Assembly (NCBI RefSeq): GCF_033118175.1
Contig: NC_083711.1
Coordinates: 49,936,001 to 50,000,000, forward strand
Origin: Dama dama
Taxonomy: Eukaryota; Chordata; Mammalia; Artiodactyla; Cervidae
Reading direction: 5' to 3'
DNA length: 64,000 nucleotides
Notes under the pieces: model-generated
What the model was told of the DNA's origin: nothing
Databases searched by the model: none
Seen by the model: only the letters and a program-made list of their open reading frames with translations
Translations under genes and position numbers: made by a program
Shown here: positions 21,355 through 32,800 of the stretch, piece after piece
Numbering within the stretch: the stretch's first letter is position 1
How the letters are laid out: each line of letters begins with the position of its first letter

Positions 21355-22400
21355 AACAAGATGGTGAAGGAGTGGGTGGACGTGGAGCACATCTCTCTCC
21401 ACAGATACATCAGGAATCCACCTTCAGACACAGAAGGGCATGCGGAACAGCAGTTGAGACCAAACTGGAGTACCTGACCAGTGGGAAGGAATATACAGAA
21501 CCACGCAAATCTCGATAGCATGAAGGAACCAGGGGGAAAAACAGGAGTGTTGGGAGAACTGGACCTGCCCTCAGTGGGTGGGGGAACTGAAGCAGGGGTC
21601 CTATCCCCACATCAGGTCAATTGTATGAGTCAGAGGAGAAACATTTAAGGCTGAGAGTGAAACAGATGATCTGTGGCCTAAATGGAATGAGAATCAGATG
21701 GTCCTTGCCACAGCCATACATACCCCAGACAGGGACGAGGGTCCCCTGGATGGCGCAGCAGCCTAGAGCTGGAGTTTGAGGAGTGTGCCCCAGGGTGCGG
21801 GCTGCTGTTGACTGTGGAGAGATGGATCGAGGGAAGGCGAGGGGGGAAATTGTGAGGGGAATTGCCTGTGGAGGAAAGCTAGGTGGCCATGGAAGCAAGG
21901 CGATACTGCTGAGTCATGTGTAGGGGGTGGAGCATCACCATAGCCGCTCTCCCCACACACCAGCGACAGCAGCTGAGCAATAGAGAGGCTGGCCCATCAA
22001 ACGCTGACTCACTGAACTAGGAAGCAGGACCCCACCCAGGGTGCTCCTTTAAGTGCCTGACATGCTTCTCTACAGAGTAGGACCCCAGCGAAGGGGGTCC
22101 GTCTATGTGACTGACACGATGAACAGCAGAGATGGACCCCAGGCAAGGGATCCCTCTAAGTGCCTGAACAGGCGGAGCAGCGGAGAGAGACTGGCCAAAG
22201 AGGTCTTCTGATCGCCAGCTACAAGGGCTTCAAAAAAAGACCCTGATGGGGCCATAACTCCTGCGGCAGGGGCAGTCCGTGTCCCTGCACACTTGGCGCC
22301 GCCAGGGTCCCCGCGAGCCAAGCAGCTGCACCAGCTTCACGCCCAGCTGTCACGGGGGCAGAGCTGCCACAGGCAAGAAGAGCCTTACATCTATGTGTGC

Positions 22401-22527
22401 AGGGTCGCTTCGGTCGTGTCCCACTCTTGTGACCCTGTAGGCTATGGCCTGCCAGGCTTCTCTGTCAGGGACGGGGGGTTCTCCAGGCAATAATGGTGGA
22501 GCATATTGGCCAATACTAGTTGCCAGA
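22401..22527 (-). mobile_element. Bov-tA-like SINE fragment in L1 5'UTR
   Basis: Antisense wording of the Bov-tA/BovB-derived tail (gtcgtgtcccactcttgtgaccctgtaggctat ... ctgccaggcttctctgtc ... ttctccaggcaataatgg). Truncated and diverged. Confidence 0.6.
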
Positions 22528-22783
22528 CCGTTCTAGAGCACTGTATTTCCTGCTGCTCCAGCTGCCAACTCCCCTGAGTACCCGGTGTCACCAGAACCCC
22601 TGGGATCCAAGCAGCTGCGCCACCTCTGAAGGAGGGAACAGACAGAACAGGATCCATCTTGAAAGCATGACTCTATCTTAGGCTGGACTGCAAACGCTGG
22701 GCGACCTGCATGGTCACCCTCCCAATGGACTCTGAACTCTGCGCCTGGTGTCCATGGAAACAGCATACCAATGGAAAACCAGA

Positions 22784-22804
22784 CCCCCCCCCCCCCCCCC
22801 CCCC
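22784..22804 (+). repeat. 21-C homopolymer at LTR edge
   Basis: Uninterrupted C run. Its length may be unreliable in an assembly. Confidence 0.95.
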
Positions 22805-23290
22805 GCCGGGCCTGCCGGCTAGATGAACAGGTCAAGGACGCAATCATCACAGCAGCTGAGAAATAAAAGACTAAGAAAGATGGGGTTGAGAGGGACGGAG
22901 TCAGCTTATGACTGATTCCGACGACTTTATTGAGGGGTAACATACATATATATACTAACAGGATTCACCAAATTTTAGATCAAAGACTTGCATACGTGCA
23001 GAACTGCATACACTAGTTTTAGCTCAGGAGTTTTATCTTAACTCCAGCAGAGCATGGCACCAGGGTCTTTCAATCAGGTAAAGACTACCTAGACATAAGC
23101 CATTCACAGGAGCCCAATAATCTTATCAGAGTCAGGAAAATGGGCAAATGGTGGCTGCAGCGATTTCCTTGAGGGAGGTGAGAAAGGCCAATTTGCACTT
23201 TAACAAATCAGGGGTGGCGGGACAGAGAGGGACCTTTTGATCTCTCTCAGGGCCGAGAAGGGGCCTGAGCAGTCAGGCCGGCTCCCCGCA
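22804..23290 (-). mobile_element. Nested solo LTR on the minus strand
   Basis: On the minus strand it starts TGCGGGGAGCCGGCC (23290), has aataaa at 22931-22926, and ends near CCGGCAGGCCCGGCG (22804), about 487 bp. Runs of 21 C (22784-22804) and 18 C (23291-23308) flank it, and ccaga occurs outside both runs (22779-22783, 23307-23311). Likely an ERV2/ERVK-like ruminant LTR; the family was not confirmed. The expected terminal CA at its 3' end reads CG. Confidence 0.65.
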
Positions 23291-23308
23291 CCCCCCCCCC
23301 CCCCCCCC
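23291..23308 (+). repeat. 18-C homopolymer at LTR edge
   Basis: Uninterrupted C run on the other side of the same LTR. Confidence 0.95.
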
Positions 23309-24309
23309 AGATGGAAGAGCCTCAGGACTTGTACCTAGACTCTCCGTTGCCTAAAATAATACTCTAATTAGCTCTGTAACAGAACGGAGTCATAAATATT
23401 ATGCTTACTGGGGTATGACCACAGGCCTATTGACAATTGTACACTGTTAACTACCTAGGCTTAAGGCACATGAATCATGGATTAACTTTGATTTTATCTC
23501 TCTTTTCCTTTGTCCAGACTAGTTTCAGGGAATTTGGGGAGGTGGGTTTGAGCATGTACACTTAGGGTATGTAAGGTTTTGGTAAAAACTGGTTAGAGTC
23601 CTTGGCTAAGAGGAGACTCTGCCTTGGGCCCGTGGGTGTAGTAAACTGAACTCCACTACTTGTGATGTCCTTCTGAGTGAGTTTGTTTCCCAGAACGCGT
23701 GGCTATAACACCTCCACACCTGGCCCTCACAGCGGCAAGCCCAAGTCCTCCAGGGAAGCCTCAGGAGCAAGCCCCAGTGGATGACCCACATGTAGAGGTA
23801 GAAATAAAACCACAATTGAAACCCAGGGGCAGTGTGGCTAAGGAAGAAGACCCAAAACCTTCCCATCAGCTGTACAAGCTGCAGATTAAATCCACACGAT
23901 CAATTAGGCAGACTCTGTGTCTTTGGAATATATAAAGGGTCATTGAGAGCTCCCACAAAAGAAAATGCACTTGTTCTGATAGCTGTGGACATTAGAAGCA
24001 AGAACACATAGGAGCAGGACCAGATTAGAATCTGAGCTGCCCCCACAGCAGGAGCAGGGATCAGAACAGCGTTGGAGGGCATCCTGGGGAGGTGAGGTGG
24101 ACTGTGGCTCCCAGTGAGGGAAAGGACTCTGACAGCAGTGACTCAAGAAAAACATTTACTATTCTTATGTTTTGACTAGCTCTGTAGATTCTTTTGGATT
24201 TTTTTTCTTTTTTTTCCCTTACCTCCCCGCCACCAACCCCATTGACGTTGTTGATTTTATTAGTACTATGAAATCTAATTAAGCTTTTGAGGTTTTCTTT
24301 TTTCCTTCT

Positions 24310-25260
24310 TAGTCATATTTTTTATTGCTGTTATAAACCTCTATGTCTACATTGAGCTTTTACAGTTCTGTGGAGTTTTCCTTTTTTTCCTCTTTTTTCT
24401 TTTTTAATTTTAATTTTTTAAACCTATTCTTATTTTTCTGCATTTATTCTTTTGTTTGCTTTTCCTACTGTTCTTTTCCCCTTGCAGTTAATCTTTAATA
24501 TATATAAATCTTCTTTATCTATCTCTATTTAACTTTGTATATCTATTCTTTTTTTCTTTCTCTCCTTTCCTCTCAACATGTTTGTTAGTTTTATTTCATT
24601 GCTTTATTCCCCAGTTGGCACCTTGCTTTTGTTTTGTTTTCCAGTTTTTGCTTTACTTGGTTTTGTTCTGGTAGATATAATTTTTGGTTTCTTTTGTTTG
24701 CTGGGTTGATCTATTGTACTTTTTTGTTGTTGTTGTTGGAGTGTTTTGATTTTGCAAATGGGTGTATATGTATATGTGTATATTCAGTCATGCTTTTTAT
24801 TATTGCTATAAATGTCTGTCTCTATGTTGGGCTTTTGCAGTTCTGTGGAGTTTTCCTTTTTTTCCTTCTTCCATTTTTTTTAATAATTTTAATTTTTAAC
24901 CTTTAAAAAACCTATTATATTTTTCTACATTTATTCCTTCATTTTCCTTTCCTACTGTACTTTTCCCCTTGCAGTTAATCTTTAATGTATATAAATCTTC
25001 ATCTACCTCTATTTAACTTTGCATATCCTTCTATCTTTCTTTCCTCTCAACATATTTGTTAGTTTTGTTTTCATTGCTTTGTTCCCCACTTGGCACCTTG
25101 CTTTAGTTTTGTTTTCCAGTTTGTGCTGTAGTTTTGTTCTTAACTGGTATGTATAATTTTGATTTCCTTTGTTCAGAGTCAATCTATTGTACTTTATTTT
25201 TGTTGGACTGTTTTGACTTTGCTTATGGGTGTATACGTATATGTGTATATTCCATTATTT
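24310..25260 (+). repeat. Tandem duplication of a ~475-bp block in L1 5'UTR
   Basis: Copy 1 is about 24310-24784 and copy 2 about 24785-25260. Shared anchors in order are gttctgtggagttttcc (24365 and 24840), cccttgcagttaatctttaat, ttggcaccttgctttwgttttg, gatctattgtac or caatctattgtac, and atgtatatgtgtatattc. The copies differ by many substitutions and small indels. Confidence 0.85.
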
Positions 25261-25650
25261 TAATATTATTTGCCTGATCTTGTAACTGCCATTTGCCTGG
25301 GGATCATCTTTCATTTCTAATTTTTGGATATTTGTTTTAATCTAACTTAATGCCATAACAAACCACTTGTGGAATATTTGTTCCTGACCAGAGATCATGC
25401 CCTGAGCCTTTGGAGTGGGAGTCCTGACTCCAAGACCCTAGACTACCAGAGAACTAACCTTAGGGAGTATCAAGTAGTGAGAATTCACATAAAGGAAACT
25501 TTCCACTTGGCTACATGACCCAGCATCACCCAACTACCAGTAGCACCCTGTGCAGGATGTCTCATCTAAACAAAAAACAAAACAAAAATACAAACCCAAT
25601 CATGAGCAGACAAGAATACCACCTCACCCAGCCTTGCCCATCAGAGGAAA

Positions 25651-25676
25651 AACAAACAAACAAACAAACAAACAAA
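25651..25676 (+). repeat. (AAAC)n microsatellite
   Basis: Six or so acaa/aaac units inside the L1 5'UTR. Confidence 0.9.
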
Positions 25677-25819
25677 AGCTCAGCACGAATCTCACCATAT
25701 AGGAAGCTCACACAAACCACTGGACCAACCTTAGGAGGGCAGAAACCAAAAGGAAGAAATAATTCAAACTTGAGGCCTGGGAAAAGGAGACCTCAAACAC
25801 AAAAGTTAAAAAAATAATA

Positions 25820-26553
25820 ATGAAAAGGCAGAGAAATACTACACAGATGAAGGAACAAGCTAGAAACACAGAAGTCCAAATAAATGAAGAGGAAATATGC
25901 AAACTGCCTGAGAAAGAATTCAGAATAATTATGATAAAAAGGATCAAAAACCTTGAAAACAAAATGGAGGAAATGCAAGAATCAATTAACAAAGACCTAG
26001 AAGAATTAAAGAATAAACATACAGAGACAAACAACACAATTACGGAAATCAAAAATACTCTAGAAGGAATTAATAGCAGAATATCTGAAGCAGAAGAATG
26101 AATCAGTGAGCTGGAAGATAAAACGGTAGAAATTCTGAAGAGCAGAATAAAGTAAAAAGAATGCAAAGAACTGAGGATAGTCCCAGAGACCACTGGGACA
26201 GTATCAAACACACCGACATTTAAATTATAGGGGTCCCAGAAGAAGAAGAGAAAAAGAAAGGGTATGAGAAAATTTTTGAAGAGATTATAGTTGAAAATTT
26301 CCCCAATATGGAAAAGAAAATAGTCGATCAAGTCCATGAGGCACAAAGAGTCCCATACAGGATAAGCCTAAGGAGAAACAGGATAAGCCAAGGCATATAC
26401 TAATCAAACTAACAAAGACTAAATTGCAAAGAAAGAATATTAAAAGCAGCAAGGGAGAAGCCACAAGTAATATACAAGGGAAACCCCATACGCTTAACAA
26501 CTGATCTCTCAGCAGAAACTCTGCAGGCCAGAAGGGAATGGCAGGATATATTT
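25820..26553 (+). pseudogene. Old L1 ORF1, first part
   Basis: Starts MKRQRNTTQMKEQARNTEV with a leucine/glutamate-rich coiled coil (LPEKEFRIIMIKRIKNLENKMEEM, LEGINSRISEAEE) and stops at 26099-26101. The rest of ORF1 continues in broken frames to 26553, where the young L1 was inserted, and resumes at 33969 (ctacaaccaagattactgtaccc) to about 34110. Confidence 0.85.
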
Positions 26554-26570
26554 AAAGTATTGAAAGGGGG
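26554..26570. repeat. Target-site duplication of young L1, 5' copy
   Basis: aaagtattgaaaggggg, identical to 33952-33968. Removing 26571-33968 restores the ORF1 sequence of the old L1. Confidence 0.95.
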
Positions 26571-28840
26571 GGGTAGGAGCCAAGATGGCGGAGGAGTAGG
26601 ACGGGGAGACCACTTTCTCTCCTACAAATTCATCAAAAGAATAACTGAACGCAGAGCAAACTTCGCAAAACAACTTCTGATCGCTAGCTGAGGTCATCAG
26701 GCGCCCAGAAAAGCAGCCCATTGTCTTCGAAAGGAGGTAGGACAAAATATAAAAGATAAAAAGTGAGACAAAAGAGCTAAGGACGGAGATCCGTCCCGGG
26801 AAGGGAGTCTTAGGCGGCATTGCTTGGGGTAGGGTCCGGGCCTGAGTGCCCTGAGGACAATCGGAGGGAGCTTCTGTGAGTTGCCAACTTGAACTGTGGG
26901 AGACCAAAAGAGAGAGAGAGAATTGACCGGCCCGAACACACTGCCGGCCGTTCGCAGAACAAAGAGACCGAGAAAATCCAGAGAGGAGCTCGCAGGCTGC
27001 GGACCGGCCCAGCCCCGCCGGAGGCAGGAGGCAGGGGGGAGGGGAAGGTCGCGGCGAGACACAGGGCGCAGGCACCCGACCGGCGCGGGCGGGGACTGGG
27101 GCTGGGGACGCGGAGGGCAGAAGGCGCGCGCACCCGACTGGCGCCGGCGGAAACTGAGACTGGGTCCGCGGAAGGGAGGGGGCGCGCCACACCTGGGGAG
27201 AGTGCGCCCACCGAGCCCCTGGCTGCCTGGACCGCTCTGACGGGGAAGGCACAGAGAGCAGGCGCAGCTTCTCCTTCCGCGCTTTTGTGGAACACCGGAG
27301 GGCTGGAACCTCGCGCAGCGCGGGGCGCGCTCCATATAGAACAGCCGGGAGCCTGAGCGGCGCAGACGGAGAGGGCAGCGTTGGCCCCTCCCGGCATCGC
27401 CAGCCCGTCCCCGCAGAGCGACGGAATTAGCTACCTGAATAAGAGTCCACATCCGCCCGCCTGTGTCAGGGCGGAAATGAGGCTCTGAAGAGACCGGCAA
27501 ACAGAAGCCAAATAAACAAAGGGAACTGCTTCAGAAGGGACTGGTGCAACAGATTAAAATCCCTCTAGGAAACATTGACTACACCGGAGGAGCCTGTAGA
27601 TATCGAGAAGTGTAAGCTGGAACGAGGAGCTATCTGAAACTGAGCCGAACCCACACTGACCGCAACAGCTCCAGAGAAACTCCTAGATATAATTTTACTT
27701 TTTTCTCTTTTTTTTTTTTTTTTCTTTTTTCTTTTTTATTTTTTCTCTTTTATTTTCCTTTAAAATCCCCTATTACTCCCCCATTACTCCTTAACTTTCA
27801 TTTCCATAGACTTTTACGATTTTTTAATTAGGGGGAAAAAAAATTTTTTTTTTCTTTTTTTTTTTTTTTCTTTCTTTTTTTTCTTTCCTTTTTCTCTTCT
27901 TTTTTCTATTTTTCTTTTTCTCTTATTTCTTTTAAAGTCCTCTAGTACTCCTCTACTACTCCTTAATTTTCATTTTCAATACACTATAACCTTACAAAAA
28001 AAAAAAAAAGAAGAGAAGCCCTATTTTTAAACCGAAGATTATTCTCTCCCAATCTTGACTCTCTGTTTTCTACCTCAGAACACCTCTATTTCCTCCTTTC
28101 CCCTTCTCTTCCCAATCCAATTCTGTGAATCTTTGTGGGTGACTGGGCTACGGAGAACACTCTGGGAACAGACAGCTGCGTAGATCTGTCTCTCTCCTCT
28201 TGAGTCCCCCTTTTTCTCCTCCTGTTCATCTCTATCTCCCTCCTCCCTCCTCTCTTCTTCATGTGACTCTGTGAACCTCTCTGGGTGTCCCTAATGGGGG
28301 AGAATCTTTTAGCCATTAACCTAGAAGTTTTCTTATCAGGGCTGTATAGTTGGAGAAGTCCTGAGACTACAGGAAGAATAAAACTGAAATCCAGAGGCAG
28401 GAGACTTAAGCCCAAAACCTGAGAACACCAGAAAACTCGTGACTACATGGAACTTTAAGTAATAAGTGACTGTCCAAAAGCCTCCATACCTACACTGAAA
28501 CCAACCACCACCCAAGAGCCAATAAGTTTTAGAGCAAGACATACCACGCAAATTCTCCAGCAACGCAGGAACATAGCCCTGAACATCAACATACAGGCTG
28601 CCCAAGGTCACACCTAACACATAGACCCATCTCAAAACTCATTACTGGGCACTCCATTGCTCTCCAAAGAGAAGAAATCAAGTTCCACGCACCAGAACAC
28701 TGACGCAAGCTTCCCTAACCAGGAAATCTCGACAAGCCAATCGTCTAACCCCACCCACTGGGTTAATCTTCCACAACAAAAAGGACCCACAGACCTCCAG
28801 AATACAGAAAGCCCACTCCAGATACAGCAATCTAAACAAG
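26571..28840 (+). promoter_or_regulatory. CpG-rich 5'UTR/promoter of the young L1
   Basis: Starts gggtaggagccaagatggcgg; the caagatggcgg at 26581-26591 is a YY1-type site placed as in other mammalian L1 promoters. 26900-27480 is dense in CpG. A long T/C tract covers about 27690-27960 and an A run is at 27998-28010. 28090-28310 holds roughly 1.5 of the ~145-bp units that occur three times in the minus-strand L1. Antisense frames through the CpG part are long but lack ATG starts. Confidence 0.85.
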
Positions 28841-29767
28841 ATGAAAAGGCAAAGAAATACCCAACAGGTAAAGGAACATGAAAAATGCCCACCAAGTCAA
28901 ACAAAAGAGGAGGAGATAGGGAATCTACCTGAAAAAGAATTTAGAATAATGATAATAAAAATGATCCAAAATCTTGAAAACAAAATGGAGTTACAGATAA
29001 ATAGCCTGGAAACAAAGATTGAAAAGATTCAAGAACTGTTTAACAAAGACCTAGAAGAAATAAAAAAGAGTCAATTAAAAATGAATAATGCAATGAATGA
29101 GATAAAAAACACTTTGGAGGGAACCAGGAGTAGAATAACGGAGGCAGAAGATAGGATAAGTGAGGTAGAAGATAAAATGGTGGAAATAAATGAAGCAGAG
29201 AGGAAAAAAGAAAAAAGGATCAAAAGAAATGAGGACAACCTCAGGGACCTCTGGGACACTGTGAAACGTCCCATCATTTGAATCATAGGAGTTCCAGAAG
29301 AAGAAGACAAAAAGAAAGGCCATGAGAAAATACTCCAGGAGATAATAGCTGAAAACTTCCCTAAAATGGGGAAGGAAATAGCCATCCAAATCCAAGAAAC
29401 CCAGAGAGTCCCAAACAGGATAAACCCAAGGCGAAACACCCCAAGACACATATTAATCAAATTAACAAAGATCAAACACAAAGAACAAATATTAAAAGCA
29501 GCAAGGGAGAAACAACAAATAACACACAAAGGGATTCCCATAAGGATAACAGCTGATCTATCAATAGAAACCCTCCAGGCCAGAAGGGAATGGCAGGACG
29601 TACTGAAAGTAATGAAAGAGAATAACCTACAACCTAGATTACTGTATCCAGCAAGGATCTCATTCAGATATGAAGGAGAATTCAAAAGCTTTACAGATAA
29701 GCAAAAGCTGAGAGAATTCAGCACCACCAAACCAGCTCTTCCACAAATGCTAAAGGATCTTCTCTAG
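28841..29767 (+). pseudogene. L1 ORF1 with a single in-frame stop
   Basis: A frame of 308 codons with one TGA at 29279-29281 (codon 147), where the homologous context suggests a CGA codon before CpG decay. Residues about 35-140 are a coiled coil (LENKMELQINSLETKIEKIQELF, ITEAEDRISEVEDKMVEINEAERKKE). The C-terminal half has the RRM-like and C-terminal domain (KMGKEIAIQIQETQRVPNR, HILIKLTKIKHKEQILKAAR, REFSTTKPALPQMLKDLL). It ends TAG at 29765-29767. The next in-frame stop is TAA at 29816-29818, touching the ORF2 ATG. The family protein coats L1 RNA and acts as a chaperone during target-primed reverse transcription. Confidence 0.93.
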
Positions 29768-29818
29768 ACAGGAAATGCAGAAAGGTTGTATAAACGTGAA
29801 CCCGAAACAACAAAGTAA

Positions 29819-32800
29819 ATGGCAACGGGACCACACCTATCACTAATTACCCTAAATGTAAATGGGTTGAATGCCCCAACCAAAAGACAAAGATTGGCTG
29901 AATGGATACAAAAACAAGACCCCTATATATGCTGTCTACAAGAGACCCACCTCAAAACAAGAGACACATACAGACTAAAAGTGAAGGGCTGGAAAAAAAT
30001 ATTCCATGCAAACGGAGACCAAAAGAAAGCAGGAGTCGCAATACTCATATCAGATAAAATAGACTTTGAAATAAAGGCTGTGAAAAGAGACAAAGAAGGA
30101 CACTACATAATGATCAAAGGATCAATCAAAGAAGATATAACAATTATAAATATATATGCACCCAACATAGGAGCACCGCAATATGTACGGCAAACGCTAA
30201 CGAGTATGAAAGAGGAAATTAATAGTAACACAATAATAGTGGGAGACTTTAATACCCCACTCACAACTATGGATAGATCAACTAAACAGAAAATTAACAA
30301 GGAAACACAAACCTTAAATGACACAATGGACCAGCTAGACCTAATTGATATCTATAGGACATTTCACCCAAAAACAATCAACTTCACCTTTTTCTCAAGT
30401 GCACACGGAACATTCTCCAGAATAGATCACATCCTGGGCCATAAATCTGGTCTTGGAAAATTCAAAAAAATTGAAATCATTCCAGTCATCTTTTCTGACC
30501 ACAGTGCAGTAAGATTAGATCTCAATTACAGGAAAAAAATTGTTAAAACTTCAAACATATGGAGGCTAAATAACACGCTTCTGAATAACCAACAAATCAT
30601 AGAAGAAATCAAAAAAGAAATCAAAATATGTATAGAAATGAATGAAAATGAAAACACAACAACTCAAAACCTATGGGACACTGTAAAAGCAGTGCTAAGG
30701 GGAAGGTTCATAGCATTACAGGCTTACATCAAGAAACAAGAAAAAAACGAAATAAATAACCTAACTCTACACCTAAAGCAATTAGAGAAGGAAGAAATGA
30801 AGAACCCCCGAGTGAGCAGAAGGAAAGAAATCTTAAAAATCAGGGCAGAAATAAATGCAAAAGAAACTAAAGAGACCATAGCAAAAATCAACAAAGCTAA
30901 AAGCTGGTTTTTTGAAAAAATAAACAAAATTGACAAACCATTAGCAAGACTCATTAAGAAACAAAGAGAGAAAAACCAAATTAACAAAATTAGAAATGAA
31001 AATGGAGAGATCACAACAGACAACACTGAAATATAAAGGATCATAAGAGACTACTACCAGCAGCTCTATGCCAATAAAATGGACAACTTGGATGAAATGG
31101 ACAAATTCTTAGAAAAGTATAAATTTCCAAAACTGAACCAGGAAGAAATAGAAGATCTTAACAGACCCATCACAGGCAAGGAAATCGAAACTGTAATAAA
31201 AAATCTTCCAGCAAACAAAAGCCCAGGACCAGATGGCTTCACAGCTGAATTCTACCAAAAATTTAGAGAAGAGCTAACACCTACCTTACTCAAACTCTTC
31301 CAGAAAATTGCAGATGAAGGTAAGCTTCCAAACTCATTCTATGAGGCCACCATCATGCTAATTCTAAAACCAGACAAAGATGCCACAAAAAAAAGAAAAC
31401 TACAGGCCAATATCACTGATGAACATAGATGCAAAAATCCTTAACAAAATTCTAGCAAACAGAATCCAACAACATATTAAAAAAATCATACACCATGACC
31501 AAGTGGGCTTTATTCCAGGAATGCAAGGATTCTTTAATATCCGCAAATCAATCAGTGTAATACACCACATTAACAAATTGAAAGATAAAAACCATATGAT
31601 TATCTCAATAGATGCAGAGAAAGCCTTTGACAAAATTCAACACTCATTTATGATTAAAACTCTCCAGAAAGCAGGAATAGAAGGAACATACCTCAACATA
31701 ATAAAAGCTATATATGACAAACCCACAGCAAGCATCACCCTCAATGGTGAAAAATTGAAGGCATTTCCCCTGAAATCAGGAACAAGACAAGGGTGCCCAC
31801 TCTCACCACTACTATTCAACATAGTGTTGGAAGTTCTGGCCACAGCAATCAGAGCAGAAAAAGAAGTAAAAGGAATCCAGATAGGAAAAGAAGAAGTAAA
31901 ACTCTCACTCTTTGCAGATGACATGATCCTCTATATAGAAAACCCTAAAGACTCTACCAGAAAATTGCTAGAGCTAATCAATGAATATAGTAAAGTTGCA
32001 GGATATAAAATTAACACACAGAAATCCCTTGCATTCCTATATACTAACAATGAAAAAACAGAAAGAGAAATTAAGGAAACAATACCATTCACCATTGCAA
32101 CAAAAAGAATAAATTACTTAGGAGTATATCTACCTAAAGAAACAAAGGACCTATACATAGAAAACTATAAAACACTGATGAAAGAAATCAAAGAGGACAC
32201 AAACAGATGGAGAAACATACCGTGTTCATGGATTGGAAGAATTAATATTGTCAAAATGGCTATTCTACCCAAAGCAGTCTATAGATTCAATGCAATCCCT
32301 ATCAAGCTACCAACGGTATTTTTCACAGAACTAGACCAAAGAATTTCACAATTTGTATGGAAATACAAAAAACCTCGAATAGCCAAAGTAATCTTGAGAA
32401 AGAAGAATGGAACTGGAGGAATCAACCTGCCTGACCTCAGACTCTACTACAAAGCCACAGTCATCAAGACAGTATGGTACCGGCACAAAGACAGAAATAT
32501 AGATCCATGGAACAGAATAGAAAGCCCAGAGATAAATCCACGAACCTATGGACACCTTATCTTTGACAAAGGAGGCAAGGATATACAAAGGAAAAAAGAC
32601 AACCTCTTTAACAAGTGGTGCTGGGAAAACTGGTCAACCACTTGTAAAAGAATGAAACTAGAACACTTTCTAACACCATACACAAAAATAAACTCAAAAT
32701 GGATTAAAGATCTAAATGTAAGACCAGAAACTATAAAACTCCTAGAGGAGAACATAGGCAAAACACTCTCCGACATAAATCACAGCAAGATCCTCTATGA

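Larger units (their letters stand above)
22627..23710 (+). mobile_element. Solo ERV1-like LTR (split by another LTR)
   Basis: Begins TGAAGGAGGGAACAGACAG at 22627 and ends GGCTATAACA at 23710. The 4-bp CCTC lies directly outside both ends (22623-22626, 23711-23714), as expected for gammaretrovirus-like (ERV1) integration. Without the nested LTR it is about 560 bp. A gtagtaaactg near 23637 may be a decayed polyadenylation signal. No internal viral genes are present: a solo LTR from recombination. Family name not assigned. Confidence 0.75.
21355..25819 (+). promoter_or_regulatory. 5'UTR of the old L1, interrupted
   Basis: Opens with the caagatgg motif (21357-21364), the same place as caagatggcgg in the young L1; this type of motif binds YY1 in primate L1s. 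It continues with G-rich repeats around 22000-22200, a Bov-tA-like piece, an LTR insertion, then T-rich tandem blocks (24310-25260) and a lead into ORF1 with an (AAAC)n tract at 25651-25676. Confidence 0.75.

Noticed and set aside
22627..23710. A full provirus in the old L1
   Set aside because: Only LTR-like sequence is present; no gag, pro, pol or env frames were seen between the borders.
26889..27356. 155-codon sense frame (arginine/glycine-rich) as a protein gene
   Set aside because: It is within the CpG-rich L1 5'UTR. All six frames are fairly open there because GC-rich DNA has few stop codons.
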